A stretch of DNA of 64,000 nt from Oscillospiraceae bacterium (GTDB lineage: Bacteria; Bacillota; Clostridia; Oscillospirales; Acutalibacteraceae). The stretch covers positions 1-64,000 of the forward strand of contig SVPQ01000009.1 in assembly GCA_015065845.1 (NCBI GenBank), read 5' to 3'. Below, piece by piece: positions 7,885 to 16,591 of the stretch (positions are counted from its first letter, which is position 1; every line of letters begins with the position of its first letter). A program made the position numbers and the translations under genes. The notes under the pieces were generated by a model. The model was not told where the DNA came from. It did no database searches and worked only from the letters and a program-made list of their open reading frames with translations.

Positions 7885-8649
7885 TTGGTATTAGTTGCTG
7901 ACATTGGTAACACAAATATAACGCTTGGTATATATAAAAACGATGAATTAATTTTCGTTTCAAGACTTGCTACACAACGCCACAGAACAAGTGAGCAATA
8001 CGCAATTGAACTTAATGCGGTTTTCAATTTAGAAAATATAAGTGGTAACTTCGAGGGTGCAGTTATAAGTTCTGTTGTACCTGAACTCACCCGAGCTTTT
8101 AAAGAAGCAATTGAAAAGGTTGCAAAAGTAGAAGCACTTGTTGTTGCGGCGGGTATTAAAAACGGTCTTAAAATTTCAACCGATAACCCGAAAGAAGTAG
8201 GTGCAGATTTAGTTGCAGGTGCAGTTGGTGCTATTTCACAATATGAATTACCTTGTCTTGTTATGGATTTAGGTACAGCCACAAAAATTTCTGTTATAGA
8301 TGAAGGAAATGTATTTTTAGGTTGCACAATAGCACCGGGTATAAGCATTTCTTTAGATGCATTATCTTTAAGAACCTCTCAGTTACCTGCAATTGATTTA
8401 AGTGCACCCGAAAAAGCAATAGGAACTAACACAATTGAATGTATAAAATCCGGTACTGTTTTAGGTAATGCGGCTATGCTTGACGGTATGGCAACACGAC
8501 TCGAAAAAGAATTAGGCAAAAAAATTAAAACCACTGTTGCAACAGGTGGTCTCGCTAAAGAAATTGTCAATTGTTGCGACAGAGATATAATTTTTAATAA
8601 AAATCTCGTTTTAGAAGGTCTTTTAGTTATTTACAAGAAAAACAGGTAA
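7885..8649 (+). CDS. coaX: Type III pantothenate kinase
   Basis: 254 residues when started at the TTG at 7885, which is 6 bases after AAGGTGGTG. The upstream ATG at 7816 would place the promoter inside the gene. The protein opens VLVADIGNTN, the phosphate-binding motif of the family, and has DLGTATK near residue 133 and GGL in the C-terminal ATPase fold. It phosphorylates pantothenate in the first step of coenzyme A synthesis. A probable pantothenate transporter S component follows 62 bases downstream, which fits a pantothenate uptake and activation unit. Confidence 0.93.
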   Translation: MVLVADIGNTNITLGIYKNDELIFVSRLATQRHRTSEQYAIELNAVFNLENISGNFEGAVISSVVPELTRAFKEAIEKVAKVEALVVAAGIKNGLKISTDNPKEVGADLVAGAVGAISQYELPCLVMDLGTATKISVIDEGNVFLGCTIAPGISISLDALSLRTSQLPAIDLSAPEKAIGTNTIECIKSGTVLGNAAMLDGMATRLEKELGKKIKTTVATGGLAKEIVNCCDRDIIFNKNLVLEGLLVIYKKNR

Positions 8650-8711
8650 CAAAACCAAAATCTAAAAAGCATTGTATCTCTATTGAGAACAGTAGCAAAG
8701 GAGAAAAATTT

Positions 8712-9290
8712 ATGAACAAAAAGAAAAAACTCAATCGTCTTGTGATTTGTGCATTTTTCGTGGCATTGACAGTCGTAATGACATTCACACCACTCGGCTA
8801 CATACCAGTCGGCGCAATTTCAATCACAACAATTCACATTGCAACTATTTTAGGTGCTTGCATTTTAGGTGCAAAATACGGTATGGTACTTGGTGGTGCA
8901 TGGGGTGTACTTTGTATAATCAAAGCATTTCAGGAACCAATCCCCGGTAACATTCCATTCCAGAATCCTATGATTTCATTAGTACCAAGAATTATAGTAG
9001 GTCTTGTTGCAGGTCTTGTTTTCTATGCACTTTCAAAAACAAAACTCAAAAAGCCGCTTTCTCTTGCAATCGCTTCTGTGGCGGCAACACTTACAAACAC
9101 AGTTTTAGTACTTACCGCATTAACAATTTTCAATGGTTTTGAAACAATTACTGCAGGTGTTACAACTGCACTCGAAACAATCTTTTCAGTATTGATTTCA
9201 GTGAATGGTGTTATTGAAATCATCGCAGCAGTTGTTTTAGTACCAACACTTTATATGTCAACTGAAAAACTTTTAAAAGATAAAATATAA
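8712..9290 (+). CDS. panT: ECF transporter S component, probably for pantothenate
   Basis: 192 residues with about six hydrophobic helices. The opening MNKKKKLNRLVICAFFVAL and the TFTPLGYIPVGAISITTIHI stretch are typical of small ECF S components, which bind a vitamin and dock on a shared energising module. The energising ATPases are not in the window. AAAGGAG lies 9 bases before the ATG. Placement directly after coaX makes pantothenate the best guess, as for PanT proteins; this is inferred from context, since substrate residues cannot be read with certainty. Confidence 0.75.
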   Translation: MNKKKKLNRLVICAFFVALTVVMTFTPLGYIPVGAISITTIHIATILGACILGAKYGMVLGGAWGVLCIIKAFQEPIPGNIPFQNPMISLVPRIIVGLVAGLVFYALSKTKLKKPLSLAIASVAATLTNTVLVLTALTIFNGFETITAGVTTALETIFSVLISVNGVIEIIAAVVLVPTLYMSTEKLLKDKI

Positions 9291-9331
9291 GTTATAATTA
9301 AATCCTGTTTTTCTTAATAATATAAAAACTC

Positions 9332-9364
9332 ATCCCGAAGAAAATTTCTTCGGGATGTTTTGTT
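9332..9364. terminator. Bidirectional terminator between panT and a lipoprotein gene
   Basis: ATCCCGAAGAAA (9332-9343) pairs with TTTCTTCGGGAT (9345-9356). A T-rich tract follows on the plus strand and the mirror A-rich tract precedes it, so it can serve both converging genes. Confidence 0.85.
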
Positions 9365-10114
9365 TTATTTTGCTTTTTCCGTTTCTGTTTCTTTTACAGG
9401 TGCATCTGTCAAATCTTCGAAGTATGCATAAGGTTTGAATTGAAGACCATCAAAAACTTTAAGCATTTCAGACTTTAAAGTTTCAAAATCTGTTTCACCA
9501 TCATGTTCAAGCCTCAAAACATACAAGTTATCATTACTGCTAAAAAACATAAGAACTGTTGAAAATTCACCTGTTTTGAAAGATAATGCATAAGCTTTGG
9601 TGTCTATATTATCGTATTCATACTCATCCCAGTAAATTTCACTTGAAACATTTTCAGCTCCATCTTTAATACTGGAATCAAAATTCTCATAAACATATTT
9701 TGATTTTTTCAAATAGTCGTTAAAGGTTTCTTCCTCAATACTTATTGTAAGTTTATAATCCTTACTTTTGTTCTCAAATTCACCACGATCATTTATCGGT
9801 TTCCATCCACTTGGTAATGTAAAATAATAAGCGTAATCTTCAACGATACCATTATTTTCAATCTGACCTACAAAACCATGGATTTCAGTAACGAAATTAC
9901 CTTCGTCATCTTTAATCTTCTGACCGTCTTCGTCTGTTGCGTAAACAACCAACTCGCCATCTTCACTTAAAACATTGTTACCATCTTCATCGGTTACAAG
10001 AACAAATTCGCCACCTGTTGACGGGTCCACATATTTATCTTTATTACACGCAGTAAAAATAAAAGTACAGCACATAATAACTACAATTAGAAGTGCTACA
10101 GATTTTTTGCCCAT
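9365..10114 (-). CDS. Lipoprotein of unknown function with acidic repeats
   Basis: 249 residues from the ATG at 10112-10114, which has GGAGG 6 bases upstream; an upstream in-frame start lacks a good site. The N-terminus MGKKSVALLIVVIMCC leads to a lipobox-like FTAC, so it is probably lipid-anchored outside the membrane. Residues about 30-75 contain a run of related DEDG units (TDEDGNNV, SEDGELV, TDEDGQKI, DDEGNFV). The remainder is a mixed alpha/beta domain without a family I recognise. It lies 59 bases after another lipoprotein gene on the same strand and probably shares its transcript. Confidence 0.75.
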   Translation of the reverse strand: MGKKSVALLIVVIMCCTFIFTACNKDKYVDPSTGGEFVLVTDEDGNNVLSEDGELVVYATDEDGQKIKDDEGNFVTEIHGFVGQIENNGIVEDYAYYFTLPSGWKPINDRGEFENKSKDYKLTISIEEETFNDYLKKSKYVYENFDSSIKDGAENVSSEIYWDEYEYDNIDTKAYALSFKTGEFSTVLMFFSSNDNLYVLRLEHDGETDFETLKSEMLKVFDGLQFKPYAYFEDLTDAPVKETETEKAK

Positions 10115-10140
10115 AAAAATACCTCCGTATTTATAAACAT

Positions 10141-10160
10141 AGGGGCGGTTACCCACCCCT
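10141..10160 (-). terminator. Small GC-rich hairpin between two lipoprotein genes
   Basis: AGGGGCGG and CCACCCCT pair with one mismatch around a short loop. There is no long U tract, so it may act as an attenuator or RNA-stability hairpin rather than a full terminator. Confidence 0.4.
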
Positions 10161-10173
10161 AACATATTGCCTA

Positions 10174-11118
10174 TTATTGTTCAAAGGTTTTTGAAACCTT
10201 AGGAATAGCACCTGTCATAACTTCAGTTATAATTTCAGTAGTAACCTCAGTTGTTTCTAATGGACTTGTAGGGTCTTCATTTTCCCAGTTCAATTCATAA
10301 TATGATTTGTCTTCAAGTGTAAATAAAACTGAAAGGTCGCCATGTGACTCAAATGTACCCTTACCTGTAGCAGACGCAGTAACATTTGCCGCTTTGAAAT
10401 AATTAACTGTTTCAATTTTATTTGTAAGACGATTTACTGTTGCTGTTATTTTACAACCACTATAAACAACTGAATAGTCTTTTAATTCAAGATAAGCCTT
10501 TGTTTTTGCAAATTCCTCTGAATTTAAAATGCTTTCTTTGTCACGAAGGTTGAATGCTTTTGAAAGAATTTCTTTAGCTTCTGCTTCAGCAATATCGTTA
10601 AACTCAATTGTGATATAATACTTATCGCCAACTTCTGTCATTGTAGCATAATTCACATCATCAACAGTAAGCTCTGAGGCAAAACTCTCGCCCTGAACAA
10701 GCATAACATCTGTGTTATCCCCACCAAACGGAATATCACCTGATGACTCTTTAATATTCTCTAACATAAGGTCTTTAACTGCTTTTGCCGCATCATTGAT
10801 AGCAGAAAGTGAAGAGTCAATTTCTTCTGCTTCTTCCTGACCTGCCTTTGTAACTTTAAGACTGTCATTCGGAACATTTTTCTCAAATCTGTAATACATA
10901 GCAGGTCTTTCTGTTTTGATGCTATTAAGAAGTGAGTTGAAATAACTAAGGATTTCTTCACTTGATTTTTCAACAGGAACTGCACTTTCTGTGTAAACTG
11001 CTGCGAGAGTTGTCTGTACTTCGACTTCTTCATCTCCTGATGATGAACAAGCAGTAAGTGAAAGCAAACTTGCACTAATAACCAAAAGTGCTAAACCTAA
11101 ACTTAAAATTCTTTTCAT
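10174..11118 (-). CDS. Lipoprotein of unknown function
   Basis: 314 residues from the ATG at 11116-11118, with AAGGGG 9 bases upstream. A TTG seven codons earlier overlaps that ribosome binding site and is not preferred. The signal MKRILSLGLALLVISASLL ends in a clear lipobox, LTAC, followed by an SSSGDEEVE linker. The body has repeated beta-strand patterns such as DKYYITIEFNDIAEAEAKEI and ends in a Thr-rich tail. No catalytic motif or known family is recognised. Probably extracellular and membrane-anchored, forming a two-gene unit with the lipoprotein at 9365-10114. Confidence 0.75.
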   Translation of the reverse strand: MKRILSLGLALLVISASLLSLTACSSSGDEEVEVQTTLAAVYTESAVPVEKSSEEILSYFNSLLNSIKTERPAMYYRFEKNVPNDSLKVTKAGQEEAEEIDSSLSAINDAAKAVKDLMLENIKESSGDIPFGGDNTDVMLVQGESFASELTVDDVNYATMTEVGDKYYITIEFNDIAEAEAKEILSKAFNLRDKESILNSEEFAKTKAYLELKDYSVVYSGCKITATVNRLTNKIETVNYFKAANVTASATGKGTFESHGDLSVLFTLEDKSYYELNWENEDPTSPLETTEVTTEIITEVMTGAIPKVSKTFEQ

Positions 11119-11163
11119 AAAGGATTTACCCCTTTTCAAAATAATTTATCATACAACAGAGTA

Positions 11164-11172
11164 ATTATATCA
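11164..11172 (-). promoter_or_regulatory. Possible extended -10 promoter of the lipoprotein pair
   Basis: The minus strand reads TGATATAAT, an extended -10 pattern, about 45 bases before the lipoprotein start. No good -35 box is seen. Confidence 0.4.
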
Positions 11173-11283
11173 CAAAACACACTTTAAAAAAACAATATTT
11201 TCATATTTTTTTATATTTGTAAAAATAGCACAAATTACCTGACACTATTTTGTCATTTAGTGCTAATTGTAAATTATTATAGA

Positions 11284-11312
11284 TTGACATACAATGTGTA
11301 AAATACTATAAT
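11284..11312 (+). promoter_or_regulatory. Consensus sigma-A promoter
   Basis: TTGACA (11284-11289) and TATAAT (11307-11312), both perfect consensus, with a 17-base spacer. It lies about 31 bases before the VanY-like start. Confidence 0.9.
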
Positions 11313-11343
11313 ATTAATAAATAATCTCCGGGAGTTGAAAACT

Positions 11344-12225
11344 ATGAATCTGACAAAAGATAAAAATGCCCGTAATTTTCTTTTTTTGATGCTTTCACTT
11401 GTCGTAGTTTTTGTTTCAGTTGTTTGTATAGTAATAAATAACCGTAACAATAAAATAATCAGTGGTGCAACAATAGGTGAAACAGACAAAGTTCAGGAGG
11501 AAAATATCACAGAAGAAGTAACAGAACTTCCTTCAAAAAACCAGTCTGAAAATGTTACCGAAAAAAAAGAAGATAAAAAACCTGAAACCACAATTACACC
11601 AGAAACCACAAAACAACAGGTTACTGCTGTTGCAGCCGGTACAATTGAAAATCCTACACTTATCACGATTGACGAAAAAAACTGGCATCTGACACTGGTA
11701 AATTCAGGTTACAGAATTCCTGAAGATTACAAACCTGACTTGGTTTATGTCTGTGGTTCTTCTGAAACCCTTGACAAAAAAGTTGCTGAGCATTACGAAA
11801 AGATGTTTGATGCCGCAAGTAAAGATGGTGTTTATTTAACACCGTGCTCGGGTTATCGTGATTACGAATTACAAAAGCGAAACTACAACAATAAAATAAG
11901 TTATTACGAAAGTCTTGGTTATTCAAATAAAGATGCGGCAGTCAAAGCAGCTACAATAATTATGCCACCGGGAAGCAGTGAGCATAATTTAGGTTACGCT
12001 ATGGATATTGTCTGTGTTGACGAATGGTTTGAAGACACTGACGAATTCCAATGGTTAATGACTAACGCGGCAGATTACGGATTCATTCTCCGTTACCCCA
12101 AAGATAAACAAGACATTACAAAAGTCACCTATGAACCATGGCACTGGCGTTATGTTGGTGTTGAAGCGGCAAAAGAAATGAAGGCTTCAGGTCAGGTTTT
12201 AGAAGAATATTTAGGAGCAAATTAA
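11344..12225 (+). CDS. D-alanyl-D-alanine carboxypeptidase, VanY type (M15B)
   Basis: 293 residues from the ATG at 11344, which has GGGAG 9 bases upstream. An N-terminal membrane anchor (about 14-36) is followed by a Thr/Glu/Lys-rich linker and an external M15 zinc peptidase domain. Family motifs are intact: SGYRDYELQ, SEHNLGYAMD with the His and Asp zinc ligands, and EPWHWRY with the final His. It should trim the terminal D-Ala from peptidoglycan stems. Transcribed from a consensus promoter and followed without a gap by a DUF1963 gene. Vancomycin-resistance companions are absent, so a housekeeping cell-wall role is likely. Confidence 0.92.
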   Translation: MNLTKDKNARNFLFLMLSLVVVFVSVVCIVINNRNNKIISGATIGETDKVQEENITEEVTELPSKNQSENVTEKKEDKKPETTITPETTKQQVTAVAAGTIENPTLITIDEKNWHLTLVNSGYRIPEDYKPDLVYVCGSSETLDKKVAEHYEKMFDAASKDGVYLTPCSGYRDYELQKRNYNNKISYYESLGYSNKDAAVKAATIIMPPGSSEHNLGYAMDIVCVDEWFEDTDEFQWLMTNAADYGFILRYPKDKQDITKVTYEPWHWRYVGVEAAKEMKASGQVLEEYLGAN

Positions 12226-12762
12226 ATGTATAAATTAAAAGTTGAAAAAGCATTTGGCGATTATGATTACGGCACAAGCAAATTTTTAGGTGCACCAACA
12301 ATGCCTGAAGAATGGCTCTCAGACGGCACGCTTTCTGACGATGATTTTTTCTTCTGTCAGATTAAACTTTCAGAATTAAGAGAACATACTTCTTGTACAT
12401 TACTTCCCGAAAAAGGATTTTTGTACATTTTTCTCACAATTACAAAAGACGGAACTTTCAAACCCAATGTACAATTAACAACCGAAGAACCTGACGCATT
12501 AATTGATGATTTCAATTTAGGTTTTGATTTTTTAGGCAATACCGATGATGAATTTTCAATTGATTTCAGTGGTGAAACTGATTCTACTGAAACCGCACTT
12601 TTCATTGAAGATAGTGACGATTACATTCTTCTTCAATATGACCCGCTTGATGATAACATGCCTGAATTTTTACAGGAAACAGAAAAACAAGCAATTTTTA
12701 AAATCACTAAAAAAGATTTGGAAAAACTTGATTTTTCAAATGTTACATTTGAATTAAAATAA
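12226..12762 (+). CDS. DUF1963 (YwqG-like) protein
   Basis: 178 residues. The ATG follows the VanY-like stop codon directly, with GGAG inside the upstream gene. The sequence SKFLGAPTMPEEW near the N-terminus and CQIKLSEL...LLPEKGFLYIFL fit the DUF1963 pattern of cytoplasmic YwqG-type proteins, whose biochemical function is unknown. The latter half is strongly acidic. It shares the VanY-like promoter and terminator, so the two form a two-gene unit; no functional link is established. Confidence 0.75.
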   Translation: MYKLKVEKAFGDYDYGTSKFLGAPTMPEEWLSDGTLSDDDFFFCQIKLSELREHTSCTLLPEKGFLYIFLTITKDGTFKPNVQLTTEEPDALIDDFNLGFDFLGNTDDEFSIDFSGETDSTETALFIEDSDDYILLQYDPLDDNMPEFLQETEKQAIFKITKKDLEKLDFSNVTFELK

Positions 12763-12766
12763 AAAA

Positions 12767-12801
12767 TACCTGATAGTCCCAAAAAGACTATCAGGTTATT
12801 T
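12767..12801. terminator. Bidirectional intrinsic terminator
   Basis: CCTGATAGTC (12769-12778) and GACTATCAGG (12786-12795) form a perfect 10-bp stem, flanked by A-rich and T-rich tracts. It lies between the converging genes ending at 12762 and 12802. Confidence 0.9.
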
Positions 12802-13512
12802 TTATGCTTTCACATACATTTTTTCAGTCGTGTCAAACTTATAAACAGTTTCACCATCAATTGCACAAGTGTAATTTGTTGGGGTTCCGTCTGTTTCGTA
12901 CATTTTTAAAGGGTAAACCATTTTACCGTCTGATGCTTTAACAGTTGTACCTAAAACTACAATTATATATTCCTGTGGATTTTTTTGAAAACCTAAATCA
13001 CTTGCTGAATATTTATCTATTACTTTATGAAGTTTTGTATTATTCTCTTCATCATAAAATAATGTTTCTTCAGATTCAGCAGTTGTTTCTTTTGTCTCAA
13101 CTGAAAATGCACCATTTAAAGTAAGTAAAAGATATTCATTTTTTATAACATCAAAAACAAAACATTCGTAACCGGAAATTGCAAAAATTGCTTCTGGCAT
13201 TTCTGCATCTTCTGTTAAGTATAATTCCACTTTACAAGCACGGGTATTAAAAACACTTGTTTCGCCAAGTTTCATAATATATTCATTAAGTGGTTTTTCA
13301 ATACCAAGCACTTCCAATGGATACTGACCGAGCATTTGTCGCGCAACACCCTCGTTAACAGTCACACTACCTTTATTATCTGAAACTTCATAAACCGTAT
13401 CTGCAGTTGCCAACGCATTATTTTCTTTATACTTTTTAATTGCAAAAGTAATGCCGAAAAGAATTGCTGAAACTACAATAACTGCAACTAACACAGTAAT
13501 TATTTTTTTCAC
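12802..13512 (-). CDS. Membrane-anchored protein of unknown function
   Basis: About 236 residues from a GTG at 13510-13512, which has GGAGAG 8 bases upstream. A longer frame would start inside the promoter. A single N-terminal anchor (about residues 2-24) is followed by an extracellular part with two similar halves, each containing YPL or SASDLGF...P.EYI and an LGET.V or LGTTVK stretch. This suggests an internal duplication of about 90 residues. No known family is recognised. It is transcribed alone between a promoter at 13540-13569 and a shared terminator. Confidence 0.65.
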   Translation of the reverse strand: MKKIITVLVAVIVVSAILFGITFAIKKYKENNALATADTVYEVSDNKGSVTVNEGVARQMLGQYPLEVLGIEKPLNEYIMKLGETSVFNTRACKVELYLTEDAEMPEAIFAISGYECFVFDVIKNEYLLLTLNGAFSVETKETTAESEETLFYDEENNTKLHKVIDKYSASDLGFQKNPQEYIIVVLGTTVKASDGKMVYPLKMYETDGTPTNYTCAIDGETVYKFDTTEKMYVKA

Positions 13513-13539
13513 AATAATCACTCTCCTATTATAGAAAAT

Positions 13540-13569
13540 ACTATACATTAGAAAGTGCACTCTTGTCAA
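13540..13569 (-). promoter_or_regulatory. Promoter of the 12802-13512 gene
   Basis: On the minus strand TTGACA (13564-13569) and TATAGT (13540-13545) are separated by 18 bases. Confidence 0.7.
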
Positions 13570-13588
13570 GTTACAAGAATTTTCCAGT

Positions 13589-13864
13589 TCATTTTGAAAC
13601 TTTGTTAAGATATTTTTCTTTAGTTGCTATTCCCCCACGAATGTGCCTTTCTTCTTTATTTTTTTCAAGCACTTGCCTTACTTCATTATATAAAGCAGGA
13701 TTAATTTTCCTGAGCCTCACAGTTACATCTGTATGCACAGTAGATTTTGAAACACCGAATTTCTTGCCGGTTGCTCTTACTGTTGAATTAGTTTCTGCTA
13801 TGTATCTCCCAAGTTCTATTGCTCTTTCATCATATTGACCAGTGAATTTTTCATTATTATACAC
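13589..13864 (-). CDS. spoIIID: Sporulation transcriptional regulator SpoIIID
   Basis: 91 residues starting at a GTG 8 bases after GGGGGT. The helix-turn-helix VRATGKKFGVSKSTVHTD, followed by RL..INP and RHIRGGIATKEKY, is the recognisable SpoIIID sequence. SpoIIID acts in the mother cell, tuning SigE-dependent genes and helping to activate sigK. Its presence marks the organism as an endospore former. The gene stands alone. A SigE-type promoter would be expected upstream (13865-13960), but I could not assign one confidently. Confidence 0.95.
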   Translation of the reverse strand: MYNNEKFTGQYDERAIELGRYIAETNSTVRATGKKFGVSKSTVHTDVTVRLRKINPALYNEVRQVLEKNKEERHIRGGIATKEKYLNKVSK

Positions 13865-13936
13865 CTTAACGCACCCCCAGTACTTATTAAAATTTATGCT
13901 TTAAATAAAAAAGTTATTACATAAAGCAAAAAAATC

Positions 13937-13965
13937 TTTACATAAATTTTCAACTATGTTATTAT
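13937..13965 (+). promoter_or_regulatory. Promoter of the phosphohexomutase gene
   Basis: TTTACA (13937-13942) and TATTAT (13960-13965) with a 17-base spacer, 32 bases before the start codon. Confidence 0.65.
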
Positions 13966-13997
13966 TAATGCATAATTTTTAAAAAGTCGGTGGTATT

Positions 13998-15407
13998 ATG
14001 ATTAAATTTGGTACAGGTGGTTGGCGTGCTATAATCGGTGATGATTTCACACGCGAAAATGTTCAGCTTGTTGCAAATGGTATTTTAGAATACGCAAGAG
14101 AAACAAACAAAACGGACAAGCCTGTTATTATTGGTTACGACAGACGATTTTTGTCAGAAAGTGCTGCAAAATGGATTGCAGAAGTTTTAGCTGGTGGCGG
14201 TATTGATGTATGGTTTTTAAATCGTTCTGCTCCAACACCACTTATAATGCATACAGTAAAAGACAGTGAACTTTACTTTGGTATTGAAGTTACCGCAAGT
14301 CACAACCCTGCCCGTTACAATGGAATTAAAGTTATAGTTGATGAAGGCAGAGACGCAAGTCAGGAAATTACCGGCAGAATCGAAGAATTGATTGAAGCAA
14401 CAAAAGAAGTTAAAATTATTGGTTTTGACGAAGCAGTAAACAACGGTAAAGTTTTATATCTCCGTAACCCATTCAACAAATTCCTTGATGATATTTTAGC
14501 ACTTCTCGATACAGACGCATTAAGAGAACGCGGACTTCGTGTACTTTTTGACACAATGCACGGTTCAGGTGCTTATCCGTTACAGGTAATTTTCCACACA
14601 ACACGCTGCACAGTTGACACAATAAACCTTAATAAAGATGCTTATTTCGGTGGCATTATGCCTGCACCAACTGAACAAACTCTTTCACCACTCAGTGATA
14701 TGGTAGTTAAAGGTGGCTACGACCTTGGTATTGCTATGGATGGTGACGGTGACCGACTTGGCATTATTGACAAAGATGGTACATATATAAACGCTAACCA
14801 GATTCTCTGTATGCTTTACTACTATCTTGTTAAATTCAAAGGCTGGAAAGGCGGAGTTGTAAGAAACCTTGCTACAACTCACATGCTCGACAAAATTGCG
14901 GAAAGTTTCGGCGAACAATGTTACGAAGTACCTGTTGGTTTTAAATACATTTCTTCTAAGATTGACGAAGTTGATGCGGTTTTGGGTGGCGAATCTTCAG
15001 GTGGTCTTACAGTTCGTGGTCATATCCACGGTAAAGACTCAGTTTACGCTGCATCTCTCTTTGCAGAAATGATAAGCGTTACAGGTATGTCACCTGTTGA
15101 AATTATGAAAGATTTAGAAAATCAGTTTGGTGTATTTACAATGGTTGAAGATAACCTTGTTTTCGCACCTGAATACAAAGACACAGTCAATAAGATTATA
15201 ATGATTGACAAAAAACTTCCTGAATTCAAAAATAAAGTAACACGCGTTAATTACGAAGATGGTTGCAAAGTGTATTTTGAAAATGGCGATTTTGTAATCT
15301 GCCGTTTCTCCGGTACAGAACCACTCCTTCGTATATTTGCTGAAAGCAGTGAAAAAGCAGTTGCGAGAGAATATGTTGATGCATTCAGATTATTCCTTAA
15401 TCTTTAA
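13998..15407 (+). CDS. Phosphoglucomutase/phosphomannomutase family protein
   Basis: 469 residues, normal for the alpha-D-phosphohexomutase superfamily. It has FGTGGWR at the N-terminus, the phosphoserine loop TASHNP near residue 98, the metal loop DGDGDR near 251, the sugar-binding GGESSGG near 332 and the phosphate-binding RFSGTEP near 435. It interconverts hexose 1- and 6-phosphates; glucose or glucosamine specificity cannot be fixed from the sequence. RBS GGTGG lies close to the ATG. The stop codon TAA (15405-15407) is part of the inverted terminus of the repeat element that follows. Confidence 0.92.
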   Translation: MIKFGTGGWRAIIGDDFTRENVQLVANGILEYARETNKTDKPVIIGYDRRFLSESAAKWIAEVLAGGGIDVWFLNRSAPTPLIMHTVKDSELYFGIEVTASHNPARYNGIKVIVDEGRDASQEITGRIEELIEATKEVKIIGFDEAVNNGKVLYLRNPFNKFLDDILALLDTDALRERGLRVLFDTMHGSGAYPLQVIFHTTRCTVDTINLNKDAYFGGIMPAPTEQTLSPLSDMVVKGGYDLGIAMDGDGDRLGIIDKDGTYINANQILCMLYYYLVKFKGWKGGVVRNLATTHMLDKIAESFGEQCYEVPVGFKYISSKIDEVDAVLGGESSGGLTVRGHIHGKDSVYAASLFAEMISVTGMSPVEIMKDLENQFGVFTMVEDNLVFAPEYKDTVNKIIMIDKKLPEFKNKVTRVNYEDGCKVYFENGDFVICRFSGTEPLLRIFAESSEKAVAREYVDAFRLFLNL

Positions 15408-15568
15408 TTCGGAATTGTAGGAAACACTTCGCGTTTGATTGTAATTATTTGTGAATAAAATAAAAAAAGTTCTATCACTTTCAATACTGAAAATGATAGA
15501 ACTTTTTTAGTTATAAAATTATAATGCTAACGCAGTTCCGACAATTCCGAATTACGCATTACGCATTA
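15405..15568. repeat. Repeat element A: imperfect palindrome with heptad edge
   Basis: The ends TAATTCGGAATTGT (15405-15418) and ACAATTCCGAATTA (15541-15554) are a perfect 14-bp inverted repeat; the left one includes the stop codon of the upstream gene. Inner segments also pair (GGAA...GCGTT with AACGC..TTCC). A central hairpin at 15464-15509 has AGTTCTATCA and TGATAGAACT arms with T-rich flanks and can act as a bidirectional terminator. ACGCATT repeats follow on the right (7-nt units) and end 3 bases before the stop codon of the converging gene. It shares modules with elements B, C and D. Confidence 0.75.
15464..15509. terminator. Bidirectional hairpin in element A
   Basis: AAAAAAGTTCTATCA and TGATAGAACTTTTTT form a 15-bp stem with U tracts on both strands. 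It lies between the convergent phosphohexomutase and SDR genes. Confidence 0.85.
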
Positions 15569-15571
15569 AGC

Positions 15572-16591
15572 TTATTCGCCCTTCATACCAAGGAGTTTCG
15601 CTTTGCCGTCAAATACTGCCTGTGAAACTTTGATTGAGTCAAAGATTGCGGATTTAATATCGTCATCAGTAGCACCGAGTTCACGGGAGTAACTGTCAGG
15701 AATAAAGAGATTTATTCCCATAATATCTGCAAGTCCGTCAACATCAATACCACTTTCAATTCCTTTAGCGGCATATTCTTTCTTAACTCCGCCGAGACCC
15801 ATTCGCATCATCCAAGGTGCAACAGAAATAATTTTTCTGTCACTACCCATTCCACGAGCATCGTAAACGATTTTAAGGAATTCTTTCCATGTTAAGTTGT
15901 ACATAGAAATCGGCCAAGCCTTTGCACCCTTAGATTTTTCAGCAGCACCAACAATAACTTCGCCAACCTGACGAACTGTAAGCATTGCAGTACCACCGCC
16001 TGGGTACATTGTAAATGGGAGTTTATCCATTCTCTTGATTTGTTCAATGAGAATAACCCAAACCGGTTTTCTGCCTGGTTGTGTACCAAAAATGTAAGGA
16101 AGTTCAAGAACTGAAACATCGAAGTTATCATCTGCAAATGAGAAAGCAACTTCTTCCTGGTCAATACGGCTTCTTATATATGGATGTTTTTCTGTGAGTT
16201 TCATATCTGGTCTTTCTTTTGCAAGGAAAGCAAAGTAAGAACCTAAAATAACTGCACTCTTCATTCCTACTTCTTTACAGAGAGGAAGAATTCTTTTAAG
16301 TGGTGCAATATTATATTTGTAATAAGCATCGTAAACAGGTGCAGGGAACTCAACTCTTTCGTCAATACCTGCAGCGAAAACGAAACAATCGTGACCTTTT
16401 AAGAGTTCGCGGATTTCGTCATCTGTTTTTTCGTAGATGTTACACATTTCAAGTTTCATTTCCTGTGGGATTGGTGCTCCTTCAGGAAGTGGAGGAAGAG
16501 CAACAGATGTTACTTCGTGACCGCGTTCAATAAAAATTCTTGCAGCTTCACAGCCTAAAAGACCTGTACCGCCAATCATAAATACTTTCAT
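15572..16591 (-). CDS. NAD(P)-dependent SDR/epimerase family protein with altered active site
   Basis: 339 residues. The N-terminal Rossmann motif GGTGLLG (8-14) identifies an extended short-chain dehydrogenase/reductase. The catalytic-type stretch reads YIRSRIDQE, where the usual Tyr-x-x-x-Lys would be YxxSK, so Lys is replaced by Arg. This may weaken classical oxidoreductase chemistry. The start ATG overlaps the preceding SDR gene by 4 bases (ATGA), so the two are translationally coupled and probably act together. Substrate is not recognisable. The gene ends against repeat element A. Confidence 0.8.
   Translation of the reverse strand: MKVFMIGGTGLLGCEAARIFIERGHEVTSVALPPLPEGAPIPQEMKLEMCNIYEKTDDEIRELLKGHDCFVFAAGIDERVEFPAPVYDAYYKYNIAPLKRILPLCKEVGMKSAVILGSYFAFLAKERPDMKLTEKHPYIRSRIDQEEVAFSFADDNFDVSVLELPYIFGTQPGRKPVWVILIEQIKRMDKLPFTMYPGGGTAMLTVRQVGEVIVGAAEKSKGAKAWPISMYNLTWKEFLKIVYDARGMGSDRKIISVAPWMMRMGLGGVKKEYAAKGIESGIDVDGLADIMGINLFIPDSYSRELGATDDDIKSAIFDSIKVSQAVFDGKAKLLGMKGE

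Noticed and set aside
7836-8348. 170-codon open frame antisense to coaX
   Set aside because: It is the complement of the conserved pantothenate kinase, with no independent support.
11344-12225. Vancomycin resistance gene from the VanY-like call
   Set aside because: No vanH, vanA/B or vanX companions; VanY-type carboxypeptidases are common housekeeping enzymes. The VanZ-like gene is 42 kb away.
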